Below, piece by piece: positions 1 through 8,579 of a stretch of DNA of 34,270 nt. Position 1 is the stretch's first letter, and each line of letters opens with the position of its first letter. The DNA is from Gammaproteobacteria bacterium (GTDB lineage Bacteria; Pseudomonadota; Gammaproteobacteria; Thiohalobacterales; Thiohalobacteraceae). Both the position numbers and the translations under genes were made by a program. The notes under the pieces are model-generated. The model saw only the letters and a list, made by a program, of their open reading frames with translations. It did no database searches and was not told the origin of the DNA. The stretch lies in NCBI GenBank assembly GCA_002699185.1, contig PABG01000059.1:1-34270 (forward strand), written 5' to 3'.

Positions 1-2
1 CG

Positions 3-485
3 CTGGCGAAGGAGAAGGATGCGGACCAGCCGGGCGATGACGCCGCGGTGCGCGAGGCCATCGCCGCCTTCAAGAACAAGGATCCGAGCATGCAGGTCTT
101 CTTCGACCAGGCCCATGGCTACGCCGTCTTCCCCACCGTCGGCAAGGGCGGCATGGGTATCGGCGGGGCCTATGGCAAGGGCCGGGTATTCAGGCAGGGC
201 GGTGTCATCGGCAGCGTCACCCTCACCCAACTCACCATCGGCTTTCAGCTGGGTGGTCAGGCCTACCGCGAGATCATCTTCTTCAAGGACAAGGCCACCC
301 TGGACGATTTCACCTCCGGCAACTTCGAGTTCAGCGCCCAGGCTTCCGCCGTGGCCGCCACTGCGGGCGCCTCGGCCGATGCCGACTACAACAACGGGGT
401 GGCCGTGTTCACCCTGGCCAAGGGCGGTCTGATGTACGAAGCGTCGGTCGGGGGACAGAAATTCAGCTTCACGCCTGCAGAGTGA
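3..485 (+). CDS. YSC84/SYLF-family protein, C-terminal part
   Basis: The frame is open from the left edge, so the N-terminus and any signal peptide lie outside; about 160 C-terminal residues are visible. They carry the glycine-rich core of the YSC84/SYLF (Ysc84 actin-binding) family: a YAVFPTVGKGG stretch followed by GIGGAYGKG, then a FQLGGQAYREIIFF strand and an F-x-F-S-A-Q-A-S segment, ending in KGGLMYEASVGGQ. Eukaryotic SYLF domains bind lipids; bacterial members are mostly exported proteins of unknown role, often called lipid-binding. The TGA stop at 483-485 is followed by two hairpins (546-564 and 567-592) that probably end the transcript. The family call is good; the cellular role is not known. 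Confidence 0.8.
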   Translation: MAKEKDADQPGDDAAVREAIAAFKNKDPSMQVFFDQAHGYAVFPTVGKGGMGIGGAYGKGRVFRQGGVIGSVTLTQLTIGFQLGGQAYREIIFFKDKATLDDFTSGNFEFSAQASAVAATAGASADADYNNGVAVFTLAKGGLMYEASVGGQKFSFTPAE

Positions 486-566
486 TCCTGTCACAACGCT
501 GACAACCGTCCCGGACGCACCAGAACAGGGTGTGAACATTGATTCACGCACCGGTTCAGTGCGTCC

Positions 567-592
567 TGCCGGTGATAATCACATCACCGGCA
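567..592 (+). terminator. Probable terminator after the YSC84-family gene
   Basis: A perfect 10-bp inverted repeat, TGCCGGTGAT (567-576) and ATCACCGGCA (583-592) with a 6-nt loop, is followed by the pyrimidine-rich CATCTCTTCTTCCCC. A smaller hairpin, ACGCAC/GTGCGT, lies just upstream at 546-564. The U-tract is interrupted, so termination may be partial. The rest of the gap up to glgC shows no clear gene. Confidence 0.4.
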
Positions 593-775
593 CATCTCTT
601 CTTCCCCCCGCCTCCGGAAACAGCGGATTTACCATTCCCCTCATGGAGTTGAAACGCACGCCTTCGCACCGGCATGGGGCTTGCTAAGCTTCAGCCACGG
701 ACGATCGCGATCTGTGAGCGGGCATGGATACAGCCCGGCGCACTTCAATTACGCATACATGCAGGACCTTGCCAG

Positions 776-2005
776 ATGCTGGAACAGACCCTGACCATAC
801 TCCTCGCCGGCGGCGTCGGCTCCCGGCTGCAGCCTCTGACCTCGGATCGGGCCAAGCCCGCCGTACCCTTCGGCGGCAAATACCGGATCATCGACTTCTC
901 GCTGAGCAACTGCCTGCACTCGGGCCTGCGCCGCATCCTGGTGCTGACCCAGTACAAGTCGCATTCGCTGAACAAGCACCTGCGCGACGGCTGGTCCATC
1001 TTCAATCCCGAACTGGGCGAATATGTCACGGCCGTACCGCCGCAGATGCGCACCGGTGAGCGCTGGTACGCCGGCACGGCCGATGCCATCTACCAGAATC
1101 TCTATCTGCTGGAACGCAGCGGCGCCGAGCAGGTCCTGATCCTCTCGGGTGACCATATCTATCGCATGGACTATGCCGCCATGCTGCACCGGCACCGGGA
1201 AACCAATGCCGATGTCAGCATCGCCTGCATGCAGGTGCCGCTGGCCGAGGCCGGCAGTTTCGGTGTGGTCAGCGTGGACAGCGAACAGCGCATCACGGAG
1301 TTTCAGGAAAAGCCGGTCCAGCCCGTGGCGGTACCCGGGCATCCGGACTCAGCCCTGGTATCGATGGGCATCTATGTCTTTTCCATGGAACTGCTGCAGC
1401 GCACCCTGCAGGAGGATCATAGGCGGGAGGATTCCAGCCACGACTTCGGCAAGGATATCCTGCCGCGGCTGCTCACCGGACAGCGGGTGCAGGCCTATCC
1501 CTTCGGCGGGGAGACGGGGCGGGTCCTGCCGGACCGCTACTGGCGCGACGTGGGCACGATCGACGCCTACTATGAGGCCAACATGGAACTGCTCAAGCCG
1601 CTGCCGGCCCTGAATCTGTATCAGGACAACTGGACCATTCGCAGCTACCAGCCGCAGACCCCGCCGGCACGCACCGTTCCGGGCAGTTCAGGCAACGAAG
1701 GCATTTTCATCAACTCCATCGTCGCCGGCGGCGCGGTCATCGCCGGCGGCAGCGTGCAGCACTCCATTCTGTTCCCGCACGTCTTCATCGACGACGAGGT
1801 CCAGATTCAGGGTGCCATCCTGTTCGACCGGGTCCGGGTCGGTGAAGGGACGCAGTTGCGCAACTGCATCGTCGACAAGGATGTGCGCATCCCGCCGCAG
1901 GAGCGTATCGGTTATGACGCCGAGGCCGACCGCAGGCGCTTCAGCGTCTCGCCCGGGGGCATTGTAGTGGTGCCCAAGGGCTATCGCTTCGAGGATCCGC
2001 CCTGA
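776..2005 (+). CDS. glgC: Glucose-1-phosphate adenylyltransferase (ADP-glucose pyrophosphorylase)
   Basis: GlgC makes ADP-glucose from glucose-1-phosphate and ATP, the committed step of bacterial glycogen synthesis in the cytosol. The 409-residue product has the nucleotidyltransferase signature AGGVGSRLQPLT at residues 11-22, then KPAVPFGGKYRIIDF, the WYAGTADAIYQN segment, the SGDHIYRMDY metal-site motif, and a C-terminal left-handed beta-helix region (FINSIVAGGAVIAGG onward). The frame is open back to an ATG at 674, but the start at 776 has AGGA at 763-766 at good spacing and begins where family members begin (LTILLAGG). No other glg gene is adjacent, so it is a stand-alone gene here. Length fits the family (about 420). 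Confidence 0.93.
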   Translation: MLEQTLTILLAGGVGSRLQPLTSDRAKPAVPFGGKYRIIDFSLSNCLHSGLRRILVLTQYKSHSLNKHLRDGWSIFNPELGEYVTAVPPQMRTGERWYAGTADAIYQNLYLLERSGAEQVLILSGDHIYRMDYAAMLHRHRETNADVSIACMQVPLAEAGSFGVVSVDSEQRITEFQEKPVQPVAVPGHPDSALVSMGIYVFSMELLQRTLQEDHRREDSSHDFGKDILPRLLTGQRVQAYPFGGETGRVLPDRYWRDVGTIDAYYEANMELLKPLPALNLYQDNWTIRSYQPQTPPARTVPGSSGNEGIFINSIVAGGAVIAGGSVQHSILFPHVFIDDEVQIQGAILFDRVRVGEGTQLRNCIVDKDVRIPPQERIGYDAEADRRRFSVSPGGIVVVPKGYRFEDPP

Positions 2006-2015
2006 TCCGGGCCGG

Positions 2016-2046
2016 AAATAAAAAAGAGGGATGCAGGGCATCCCTC
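2016..2046 (-). terminator. Intrinsic terminator, best fit for leftward transcription
   Basis: A perfect 9-bp stem, GAGGGATGC (2026-2034) and GCATCCCTC (2038-2046), has an A-rich run at 2016-2025, which gives a U-tract when read leftward. It would end transcripts coming from prfC about 290 nt upstream. Read rightward it lies directly after glgC but lacks a U-tract, so any use there would be weak. Confidence 0.5.
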
Positions 2047-2064
2047 AAGAGTAGAGGAGAGACA

Positions 2065-2217
2065 ATGGCTGCATGCGCGTTGCGGCACCTGCAGACAGTC
2101 AGAGTCTTTCAGGTTTCGTGCCAGCTTTGGCCATCAAGCAAAAACATGTGGTTGGAACAGCCGCGCCTGCAGGGAGGCCGCGAATCCGCACCACAGGGGT
2201 TCATCTGCGCCAATTGA
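2065..2217 (+). CDS. Possible 50-residue small protein (doubtful)
   Basis: An ATG at 2065 is preceded by GAGGAGAGACA, a strong Shine-Dalgarno-like sequence at correct spacing, and opens a 50-codon frame to TGA at 2215-2217. The peptide (starting MAACALRHLQTVRVF) has three cysteines and two tryptophans, no signal peptide and no domain I recognise. It lies in the 330-bp gap between glgC and prfC, whose other contents are the hairpin at 2026-2046 and the palindromic repeat at 2248-2327. The ribosome-binding site is the only positive evidence; no promoter was found. Confidence 0.2.
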   Translation: MAACALRHLQTVRVFQVSCQLWPSSKNMWLEQPRLQGGRESAPQGFICAN

Positions 2218-2247
2218 AGGTGCATGCAGGTCGGGTTGGCGGAGTAT

Positions 2248-2327
2248 GTAGGTCGGCTTAGCCCGTCAGGGCGTAACCCGACAGCCACTGCGGTGATGTC
2301 GGGTTACGCTCCGCTAACCCGACCTAC
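2248..2327. repeat. Palindromic intergenic repeat, family A copy 1
   Basis: About 80 bp with near-complementary ends: GTAGGTCGG at the left and CCGACCTAC at the right, with inner blocks CGTAACCCGACA and TGTCGGGTTACGC. The same design recurs at 15437-15517, 18615-18693 and 33401-33481. A degenerate partial copy (CAGGTCGGGTTGGCGG) lies just left, at 2227-2242. It sits at the 3' side of prfC. Confidence 0.85.
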
Positions 2328-2335
2328 GGACTGGG

Positions 2336-3916
<1,581 letters not shown>

Positions 3917-3957
3917 ATGATTCGGGGTCTTCTCGATGCTGGTGCGGAAAGATATCT

Positions 3958-3986
3958 ATTGTACCGGTGCGGCTGACGCCACCCAA
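3958..3986 (-). promoter_or_regulatory. Probable sigma-70 promoter of prfC
   Basis: Reading leftward, TTGGGT (3986-3981), 17 nt, then TACAAT (3963-3958). The predicted start is near 3951, leaving a leader of about 35 nt before the ATG at 3916. The -10 box is 5/6; the -35 keeps only TTG. Confidence 0.45.
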
Positions 3987-3994
3987 GAGGAGAA

Positions 3995-4080
3995 CGGGTA
4001 GGATGGGTGAAGGCGCGGGCGCCGTAACCCATCGCGGATGCCCGCTGATGGGTTACGCTTTGCTCCACCCATCCTACCCG
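3995..4080. repeat. Palindromic repeat between rimI and prfC, related to family A
   Basis: Perfect 15-bp ends, CGGGTAGGATGGGTG (3995-4009) and CACCCATCCTACCCG (4066-4080), with inner CGTAACCCATC and GATGGGTTACGC. The plan (tail, CGTAACCC core, GGGTTACGC core, tail) is that of family A, but the tail and spacer sequences differ, so it is a sister family or diverged copy. Confidence 0.8.
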
Positions 4081-4088
4081 ATGCAGGA

Positions 4089-4556
4089 TCAGTTCAGCGG
4101 GCGGGCCATCACGATGGCGTCCTCCCGCCCATGATGGCCGGGATAGTAGGCCCTGCGCAGGCCGACCTCGCTGAAATCCAGCTTTTCGTACAGGGCCAGG
4201 GCCGGAGCATTGGAGGGCCGCACCTCCAGGAACAGGGTATCGGCCCCCAGGCGGCCGGCGGTGATGATCACATGCTGCAGCAACCGGCGGCCAACCCCCT
4301 GCCCGCGGGCCTCGGGGCGCACGCACAGGTTGAGCAGGTGGCCCTCGCCGGCGGCCACGGAGAGTATCGCATAGGCCTGGATGACATCTTCACGTTCGTA
4401 GACCCAGCAGCTGTAACCCACGCGCAGGCAGTCACGCATGATGCCGGCGGTCCAGGGATGCGGATAGCACAGCCGCTCGATCTCCATCACCGCCATCAGG
4501 TCGTCCGTGGTCATGGCCCGGATCCGCCCCGACTCGAAACAGGGGACGGCGCTCAC
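4089..4556 (-). CDS. rimI: Ribosomal protein S18 alanine N-acetyltransferase
   Basis: RimI transfers an acetyl group from acetyl-CoA to the N-terminal alanine of ribosomal protein S18. The 155-residue product is a single GNAT domain: first strand GRIRAMTTDDL at 10-20, acetyl-CoA loop RPEARGQGVGRR at 80-91, then FLEVRPSNAPALALYEKLDF (110-128 region) typical of RimI. The start is a GTG at 4556 whose GTGA overlaps the TGA stop of the upstream glycosylase gene, so translation is probably coupled; the next ATG would cut into the first strand of the fold. GNAT enzymes are easily confused, but the length, LEVRPSN motif and neighbours support RimI. Confidence 0.9.
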   Translation of the reverse strand: MSAVPCFESGRIRAMTTDDLMAVMEIERLCYPHPWTAGIMRDCLRVGYSCWVYEREDVIQAYAILSVAAGEGHLLNLCVRPEARGQGVGRRLLQHVIITAGRLGADTLFLEVRPSNAPALALYEKLDFSEVGLRRAYYPGHHGREDAIVMARPLN

Positions 4557-5290
4557 TGCTCCGCCGCCTCCACCGGCTCGCGGGCGCTCTGCATGGCCAG
4601 TTGCAGATCCTCCCAGGCCTTGCGCTTCTCGCCGGGCGAGCGCAGCAGGTAGGCCGGGTGGTAGGTCACCACCAGCGGGATGCCGGCCTCGCCCCAGCGA
4701 TGCACCCGTCCGCGCAGCCGGCCGATGGGCTGGTCCGTGGCCAGCAGGTGCTGGGCGGCGATGCGGCCCACGGCCAGGATCAGGCGCGGCCGGATCAGCG
4801 CGATCTGGCGGGCCAGATAGTCCTGGCAGCAGCCGATCTCCTCCGGCTCCGGGTCACGGTTATTGGGCGGACGGCATTTCAGGATATTGGCGATATAGGC
4901 ACTTCTGCGGTCCTGGCCGGCGGCCCGGAGGATGGCATCGAGCAGCTGGCCGGCACGGCCGACGAAGGGCTCGCCGCGCCGGTCCTCCTCGGCGCCGGGC
5001 GCCTCGCCCACGATCAGCCAGTCGGCGTCCGGGTTGCCCACCCCGAACACCGCCTGGGTGCGCGTGGCGTGGAGCTGGCAGGCGGTGCAGCCCAGCACCC
5101 GCTCGCGCAACGCCGTCCAGTCCAGTGCCGCCACAGCATCGTCTGCCACCGATTGCGGTGCGGGCGAGGACATGGCCCCGGCAGGCGGCGCCGGCTCCAT
5201 CGGCGCTTCGGCTGTCGGCGGTACCCGCCGCACCCAGGCCTCGATGCCCATGCGCTGCAGGTAGGCCAGCTGCCGTGCCCGTTCAGGCAT
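4553..5290 (-). CDS. Family 4 (Fe-S) uracil-DNA glycosylase with psi-like N-terminal tail
   Basis: Removes uracil from DNA, starting base-excision repair. The 245-residue product has family-4 motifs: [17 protein letters not shown] (residues 95-111, water-activating motif A), [12 protein letters not shown] (136-147), and HPAYLLR (211-217, motif B). Cys68, Cys71, Cys139 and Cys154 or 155 fit the four 4Fe-4S ligands. Before the catalytic domain is a tail of about 58 residues: a basic helix-like stretch ([20 protein letters not shown]), then a proline/alanine-rich linker. The stretch resembles the N-terminus of E. coli HolD, and the gene lies where holD lies in E. coli, directly before rimI. The ATG at 5290 overlaps the leuA stop (TGATG), and the 3' end overlaps rimI (GTGA), so this is a coupled three-gene operon. 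The frame is open further upstream but that part lies inside leuA. Confidence 0.9.
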   Translation of the reverse strand: MPERARQLAYLQRMGIEAWVRRVPPTAEAPMEPAPPAGAMSSPAPQSVADDAVAALDWTALRERVLGCTACQLHATRTQAVFGVGNPDADWLIVGEAPGAEEDRRGEPFVGRAGQLLDAILRAAGQDRRSAYIANILKCRPPNNRDPEPEEIGCCQDYLARQIALIRPRLILAVGRIAAQHLLATDQPIGRLRGRVHRWGEAGIPLVVTYHPAYLLRSPGEKRKAWEDLQLAMQSAREPVEAAEQ

Positions 5291-6837
5291 CAGACATCGC
5301 CCAGCTGCGGATGCTCGCGCTCGCCCGGCTCCATTACCTTGTTGAGCGCATTCAGATAGGCCTTGGCCGAGGCGATGACGATATCGGTGTCGGCACCCTG
5401 GCCGTTGACGATGCGCCCGGCCCGCTCCAGCCGCACCGTGACCTCGCCCTGGGCATCGGTGCCGCTGGTGATATTGTTCACCGAATACAGCTGCAGCTCG
5501 GTGCCGCTGTTCACAATGGACTCGATGGCACGGAAGGCCGCGTCCACCGGACCGCCGCCGGTCTCGCTGGCCTTGTACTCCTTGCCGTCGATGGACAGGG
5601 CGATGTCGGCCCGGGGCGTCTCGCCCGTTTCCGAGCACACCCGCAGGGCGACCAGCTTGTAACGCTCGTTGATCGCCTCCAGGTTGGCCTCGGTGACGAT
5701 GGCCTGCAGGTCCTCGTCATAGATTTCGTGCTTCTTGTCGGCCAGGTCCTTGAACCGGGCGAAGGCCTCGTTGAGCGCCTCTTCGGATTCGAACTCCATG
5801 CCCAGCTCGTGCATGCGGCTGCGGAAGGCATTGCGGCCCGAGTGCTTGCCCAGCACGATGCGGTTGGCCGACCAGCCCACGTCCTGGGCCTGCATGATCT
5901 CGTAGGTTTCGCGGCTCTTGAGCACGCCGTCCTGATGGATGCCGGACTCGTGGGCGAAGGCGTTGGCGCCGACGATGGCCTTGTTGGGCTGGACCACGAA
6001 GCCGGTGATGCCGGAGACCAGCCGCGAACAGGGCACGATCTGAGTGGTATCCAGGTCCACGTTGCAGGGAAAGATGTCCTGGCGGGTGCGCACCGCCATC
6101 ACAATCTCCTCCAGCGCGGCGTTGCCGGCGCGCTCGCCGAGGCCGTTGATGGTGCACTCGACCTGGCGGGCACCGTTCATGACCGCGGACAGCGAGTTGG
6201 CCACGGCCAGCCCGAGGTCATTGTGGCAGTGCACCGAGAACACCGCCTTGTCGGCGTTGGGGACGCGCTCGATCAGGGTACGGATCAACTCGCCGAACTG
6301 GGCCGGGACGTTGTAGCCGACCGTATCCGGGATGTTGATGGTGCCGGCGCCGGCATCGATCACCGCCTCGATCACCCGGCAGAGGAAATCGATCTCGGAA
6401 CGGCCGGCGTCCTCGGGGGAGAATTCCACATTGTCGGTGTGCTGACGCGCACGCTTTACCGCACGCACGGCCTGCTCGACCACCTGGTCGGGCTCCATGC
6501 GCAGCTTCATCTTCATGTGAATCGGCGAGGTGGCGATGAAGGTATGGATGCGCGCGCTGTTGGCGCCCCTGAGGGCCTCGCCGGCACGGTCGATATCCTT
6601 GTCCAGGGCGCGGGCCAGGCCGCATACGGTGCTGTCCTTGACCGACTCGGCGACGGCCTTGACGGCCTCGAAGTCACCGGGGCTGGCGATGGGGAAGCCG
6701 GCCTCGATCACGTCCACGCGCATCTTCTCCAGCGCCTTGGCGATGCGGATCTTCTCTTCCCTGGTCATGGACGCGCCGGGGCTCTGCTCGCCGTCGCGCA
6801 AGGTCGTATCGAATATGATTAACTTGTCTTGGCTCAT
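5290..6837 (-). CDS. leuA: 2-isopropylmalate synthase
   Basis: Condenses acetyl-CoA with 2-ketoisovalerate, the first committed step of leucine synthesis. The 515-residue product starts with the [15 protein letters not shown] signature (residues 10-24), has the metal-binding SVHCHNDLG (His203, His205), [10 protein letters not shown] and HESGIHQDG, and ends in the LeuA regulatory dimerisation domain (about 390-515) that binds leucine for feedback inhibition. Length is that of the E. coli-type enzyme (523). It is the first structural gene of leuA-udg-rimI and lies behind a probable leader peptide and promoter at 6966-7131. It supplies the branch fed by the ilv genes at 14227-17861, about 7 kb away on the same strand. 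Confidence 0.97.
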   Translation of the reverse strand: MSQDKLIIFDTTLRDGEQSPGASMTREEKIRIAKALEKMRVDVIEAGFPIASPGDFEAVKAVAESVKDSTVCGLARALDKDIDRAGEALRGANSARIHTFIATSPIHMKMKLRMEPDQVVEQAVRAVKRARQHTDNVEFSPEDAGRSEIDFLCRVIEAVIDAGAGTINIPDTVGYNVPAQFGELIRTLIERVPNADKAVFSVHCHNDLGLAVANSLSAVMNGARQVECTINGLGERAGNAALEEIVMAVRTRQDIFPCNVDLDTTQIVPCSRLVSGITGFVVQPNKAIVGANAFAHESGIHQDGVLKSRETYEIMQAQDVGWSANRIVLGKHSGRNAFRSRMHELGMEFESEEALNEAFARFKDLADKKHEIYDEDLQAIVTEANLEAINERYKLVALRVCSETGETPRADIALSIDGKEYKASETGGGPVDAAFRAIESIVNSGTELQLYSVNNITSGTDAQGEVTVRLERAGRIVNGQGADTDIVIASAKAYLNALNKVMEPGEREHPQLGDV

Positions 6838-6965
6838 GTCTGTTCACCGGGATTCATGCTGTATATCGTCCCCCGCGTGGCGCACGCGCACTATAGCAGA
6901 GCATTATGGACTCTGCCCGCCGCGGGGGCCAGGTGAAGGTGTTCAGTGATCTGTGGGAAGTGAGA

Positions 6966-7064
6966 TTAGCTGCCTGACGGCAGCAGCAGACGCAGCACAA
7001 GCACCAGGCCCGCAGCGGGGGCCCGGTTGTAGCCGTTCAGATTGTGGATGGCGGCTGTGTGCAT
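6966..7064 (-). CDS. leuL: Probable leucine-rich leader peptide of leuA
   Basis: A 32-codon frame begins at ATG 7064, about 30 nt after the predicted transcription start, and stops (TAA) at 6968-6966, 128 nt before leuA. Residues 20-28 read LVLVLRLLL, so seven Leu/Leu-type codons and two Val codons cluster just before the end (PSGS), as in transcription-attenuation leader peptides of leucine operons. The downstream RNA can form alternative pairings: CCCCCGC inside the leader gene (7021-7015) and CCCCCGCG at 6928-6921 can each pair with CGCGGGGG at 6877-6870. I see no clear U-tract after the last stem and only a weak ribosome-binding site, so the mechanism is uncertain. The symbol is by analogy. 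Confidence 0.5.
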   Translation of the reverse strand: MHTAAIHNLNGYNRAPAAGLVLVLRLLLPSGS

Positions 7065-7102
7065 CTCGAAGGATCGGTGCGGTTTCTCGATTGCGAGTCC
7101 TG

Positions 7103-7131
7103 AATATATCCCAAGCAATCCGGTCTGACAA
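7103..7131 (-). promoter_or_regulatory. Sigma-70 promoter of the leuA operon
   Basis: Reading leftward, TTGTCA (7131-7126), exactly 17 nt, then TATATT (7108-7103); each box matches the consensus at 5 of 6 positions. The predicted start near 7096 gives a leader of about 260 nt before leuA that contains the leucine-rich peptide. It lies immediately beyond the end of the PEP-CTERM gene (stop at 7154) and a GC hairpin at 7132-7148. Confidence 0.6.
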
Positions 7132-7153
7132 GCCGGGGCAGGCCCGGCCATAT

Positions 7154-7900
7154 TCAGGCGGCGCGGCGGCGCAGCACCAGCCCCAGCAAGGACAGGCCGC
7201 CCAGCATCAGCGGCAGGGCCGCGGGCAGCGGCACCGGACTCATCCGGGCATTCAGGGCACCGGCCATGGAGAAGGCCATGGCCTCACTGCTGTCAGCGCT
7301 CAGTTCCAGCAGCACAGGATCACGCAATGCCGCGCCGGGCGCCATTCCAAAGGCACCCAGGTCGACCTCGGCCACCAGCAGGCGGACATTGTCGAGCGTC
7401 TGGCCATCCCAGATCACGCCGTTGGCGACCTGCTGAACACCTTCGGCATCGAAGACGTCCTTGAAGATCAGATCCAGCGGTTCGCCATTGAGACTCAGGC
7501 GGGCATTGTTCCCGGTCTGGTCGAACAGGAAGAAGAAGGCGAGATCGGCACCCGCGCCGTTGACCGGGATGTTATTGCCGAAACCCAGTTCCAGGGTCAA
7601 GGGGCCGGACCCCTGCCTGGCGGCCAGAAAGGTGGTCGCCCCCTCTTGTCCGGAATCCGTTGCCTCGGTCGGCGCGGCACCCGGGACCCAGTCACCGTTG
7701 TCATGGACGTACCAGTCGGAGGCACCCGTGCCCATATAGAAATCCGTGCCGTTATCGGCCAGCCCGGAACCGGACAGCAGGTCACTGGCCAGATCGGCCG
7801 GGTCGAACTGATAGGTGCCGATGGAAAATGCCGCCACCGGTCCGCTGGCAAACGCGGCAAACAGTGCGACCAGGCCGAGGCGAAGATTGGATCCGATCAT
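7154..7900 (-). CDS. Exported protein with VPLPA-type PEP-CTERM sorting signal
   Basis: The 248-residue product begins with a signal peptide (about residues 1-23, hydrophobic LGLVALFAAFASGPVAA) and ends with the tripartite sorting signal VPLPAA, a hydrophobic segment (LPLMLGGLSLLGLVL) and RRR at 223-248. Proteins with this tail are processed by an exosortase and usually go to the cell surface or extracellular matrix in bacteria making exopolysaccharide. The middle (GSGPLTLELGFGNN, then ADLAFFFLFDQTG) looks like a beta-rich secreted domain that I cannot name. The chosen ATG at 7900 has GGGAGA upstream and starts the signal peptide; the frame is open further upstream without a signal peptide. 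It follows a small exported protein by 38 bp, in one operon behind a sigma-54-type promoter. No exosortase gene is in the window. Confidence 0.85.
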   Translation of the reverse strand: MIGSNLRLGLVALFAAFASGPVAAFSIGTYQFDPADLASDLLSGSGLADNGTDFYMGTGASDWYVHDNGDWVPGAAPTEATDSGQEGATTFLAARQGSGPLTLELGFGNNIPVNGAGADLAFFFLFDQTGNNARLSLNGEPLDLIFKDVFDAEGVQQVANGVIWDGQTLDNVRLLVAEVDLGAFGMAPGAALRDPVLLELSADSSEAMAFSMAGALNARMSPVPLPAALPLMLGGLSLLGLVLRRRAA

Positions 7901-7938
7901 GATGGTGTCTCCCGGGACGACTGCTGTCTGATGCCGGC

Positions 7939-8313
7939 TCAAAGTACGGGCAGGGGCGGAGCCGGCCGACGCGTGGGCGGCGCCTCCACCACCGGCTGCT
8001 CTGGATTGACGTCGGTGATGGGCGGCAGGGGCTCGGGCACCTGGGCCGGCGGTTCCGTGCCGCCCCCGTCCGGGTCGACTGTCTGGAATCGCGGCGTCAG
8101 GGTCGCGGCATCGCCGGGCCGCAACTCCACGCCGGACTCGATCTGCACGGCCGTGAGCGTCGGCATGCCGCCAGCCGCCGGGGCCAGCACCTCCCAGCGC
8201 CCCCAGGAATAAACGGAATCCTCGTCCTGACCGGACCCGGCGGCCTGAACCGGTCCGGTCAGGGCCGGCAACAGGCCGGAGCAAAGGGTGACAAGCTTCA
8301 GGTACCGCCGCAT
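7939..8313 (-). CDS. Small exported proline-rich protein, function unknown
   Basis: A 124-residue product starting at ATG 8313, which has a strong GGAGGAGA ribosome-binding site. Residues 1-24 form a signal peptide (RRYLKLVTLCSGLLPALTGPVQA). The mature part has VYSWGRWEVLAPAAGG near its start and a C-terminal half rich in proline, ending in PPTRRPAPPLPVL, probably disordered. I recognise no domain. It is the first gene of the operon that continues with the PEP-CTERM protein, so it is probably a periplasmic or surface partner of it. An upstream GTG/ATG extension to 8364 exists but lacks a signal-peptide start and ribosome-binding site. Confidence 0.7.
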   Translation of the reverse strand: MRRYLKLVTLCSGLLPALTGPVQAAGSGQDEDSVYSWGRWEVLAPAAGGMPTLTAVQIESGVELRPGDAATLTPRFQTVDPDGGGTEPPAQVPEPLPPITDVNPEQPVVEAPPTRRPAPPLPVL

Positions 8314-8369
8314 GGATATCTCCTCCGGGGACCGCGGGCTGCAGTCCTGCATGTTATCTCGCAAACACC

Positions 8370-8385
8370 AGCAACTGGCATGCCA
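8370..8385 (-). promoter_or_regulatory. Sigma-54 (RpoN) -24/-12 promoter of the PEP-CTERM operon
   Basis: Reading leftward, 8385-8370 is TGGCATGCCAGTTGCT. Against TGGCACG-N4-TTGCW, every fixed position agrees except one (T for C), and the GG and GC doublets are separated by exactly 10 nt. The predicted start is near 8359, about 46 nt before the first ATG. PEP-CTERM genes are known in Zoogloea to depend on RpoN and the PrsK/PrsR pair, which fits this position. Confidence 0.7.
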
Positions 8386-8471
8386 TCGACATTATAATCA
8401 TGGATTTCAATAAGTTGGAAACAATGACCCGACCAGCATCCACGCTTATGTAATATATTTCGACATTCACA

Positions 8472-8540
8472 CAGAGGCGGAATATACTTAACTATCTGTA
8501 TTTAATAGATAAGTATAAATATATATTTTTACTGCCTCTG
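8472..8540. promoter_or_regulatory. AT-rich nested inverted repeat, candidate activator site
   Basis: In a strikingly AT-rich gap, TATACTTAACTAT (8483-8495) and ATAGATAAGTATA (8505-8517) form 13-bp arms with one mismatch around a 9-bp centre. Outer arms CAGAGGC (8472-8478) and GCCTCTG (8534-8540) enclose them. The centre lies about 140 bp upstream of the predicted sigma-54 start, a usual distance for an enhancer-binding protein. It could instead be a 3' structure of the barrel gene ending at 8580. Confidence 0.4.
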
Positions 8541-8579
8541 GAATACGTCCTCACAAACGTAAATTTTTCCGACAAAAGA

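Noticed and set aside
674..775. Upstream ATG extension of glgC
   Set aside because: It adds 34 residues not seen in the family and lacks a ribosome-binding site, whereas the ATG at 776 has AGGA at good spacing.
6870..6928. Classical intrinsic terminator in the leuA leader
   Set aside because: The CCCCCGCG/CGCGGGGG stem is perfect but is followed by ACGATATACAGC, not a U-tract, so only alternative pairing is claimed.
7901..8284. Extension of the PEP-CTERM gene upstream of 7900
   Set aside because: It overlaps the neighbouring exported-protein gene in another frame, and the signal peptide and ribosome-binding site both mark 7900 as the start.
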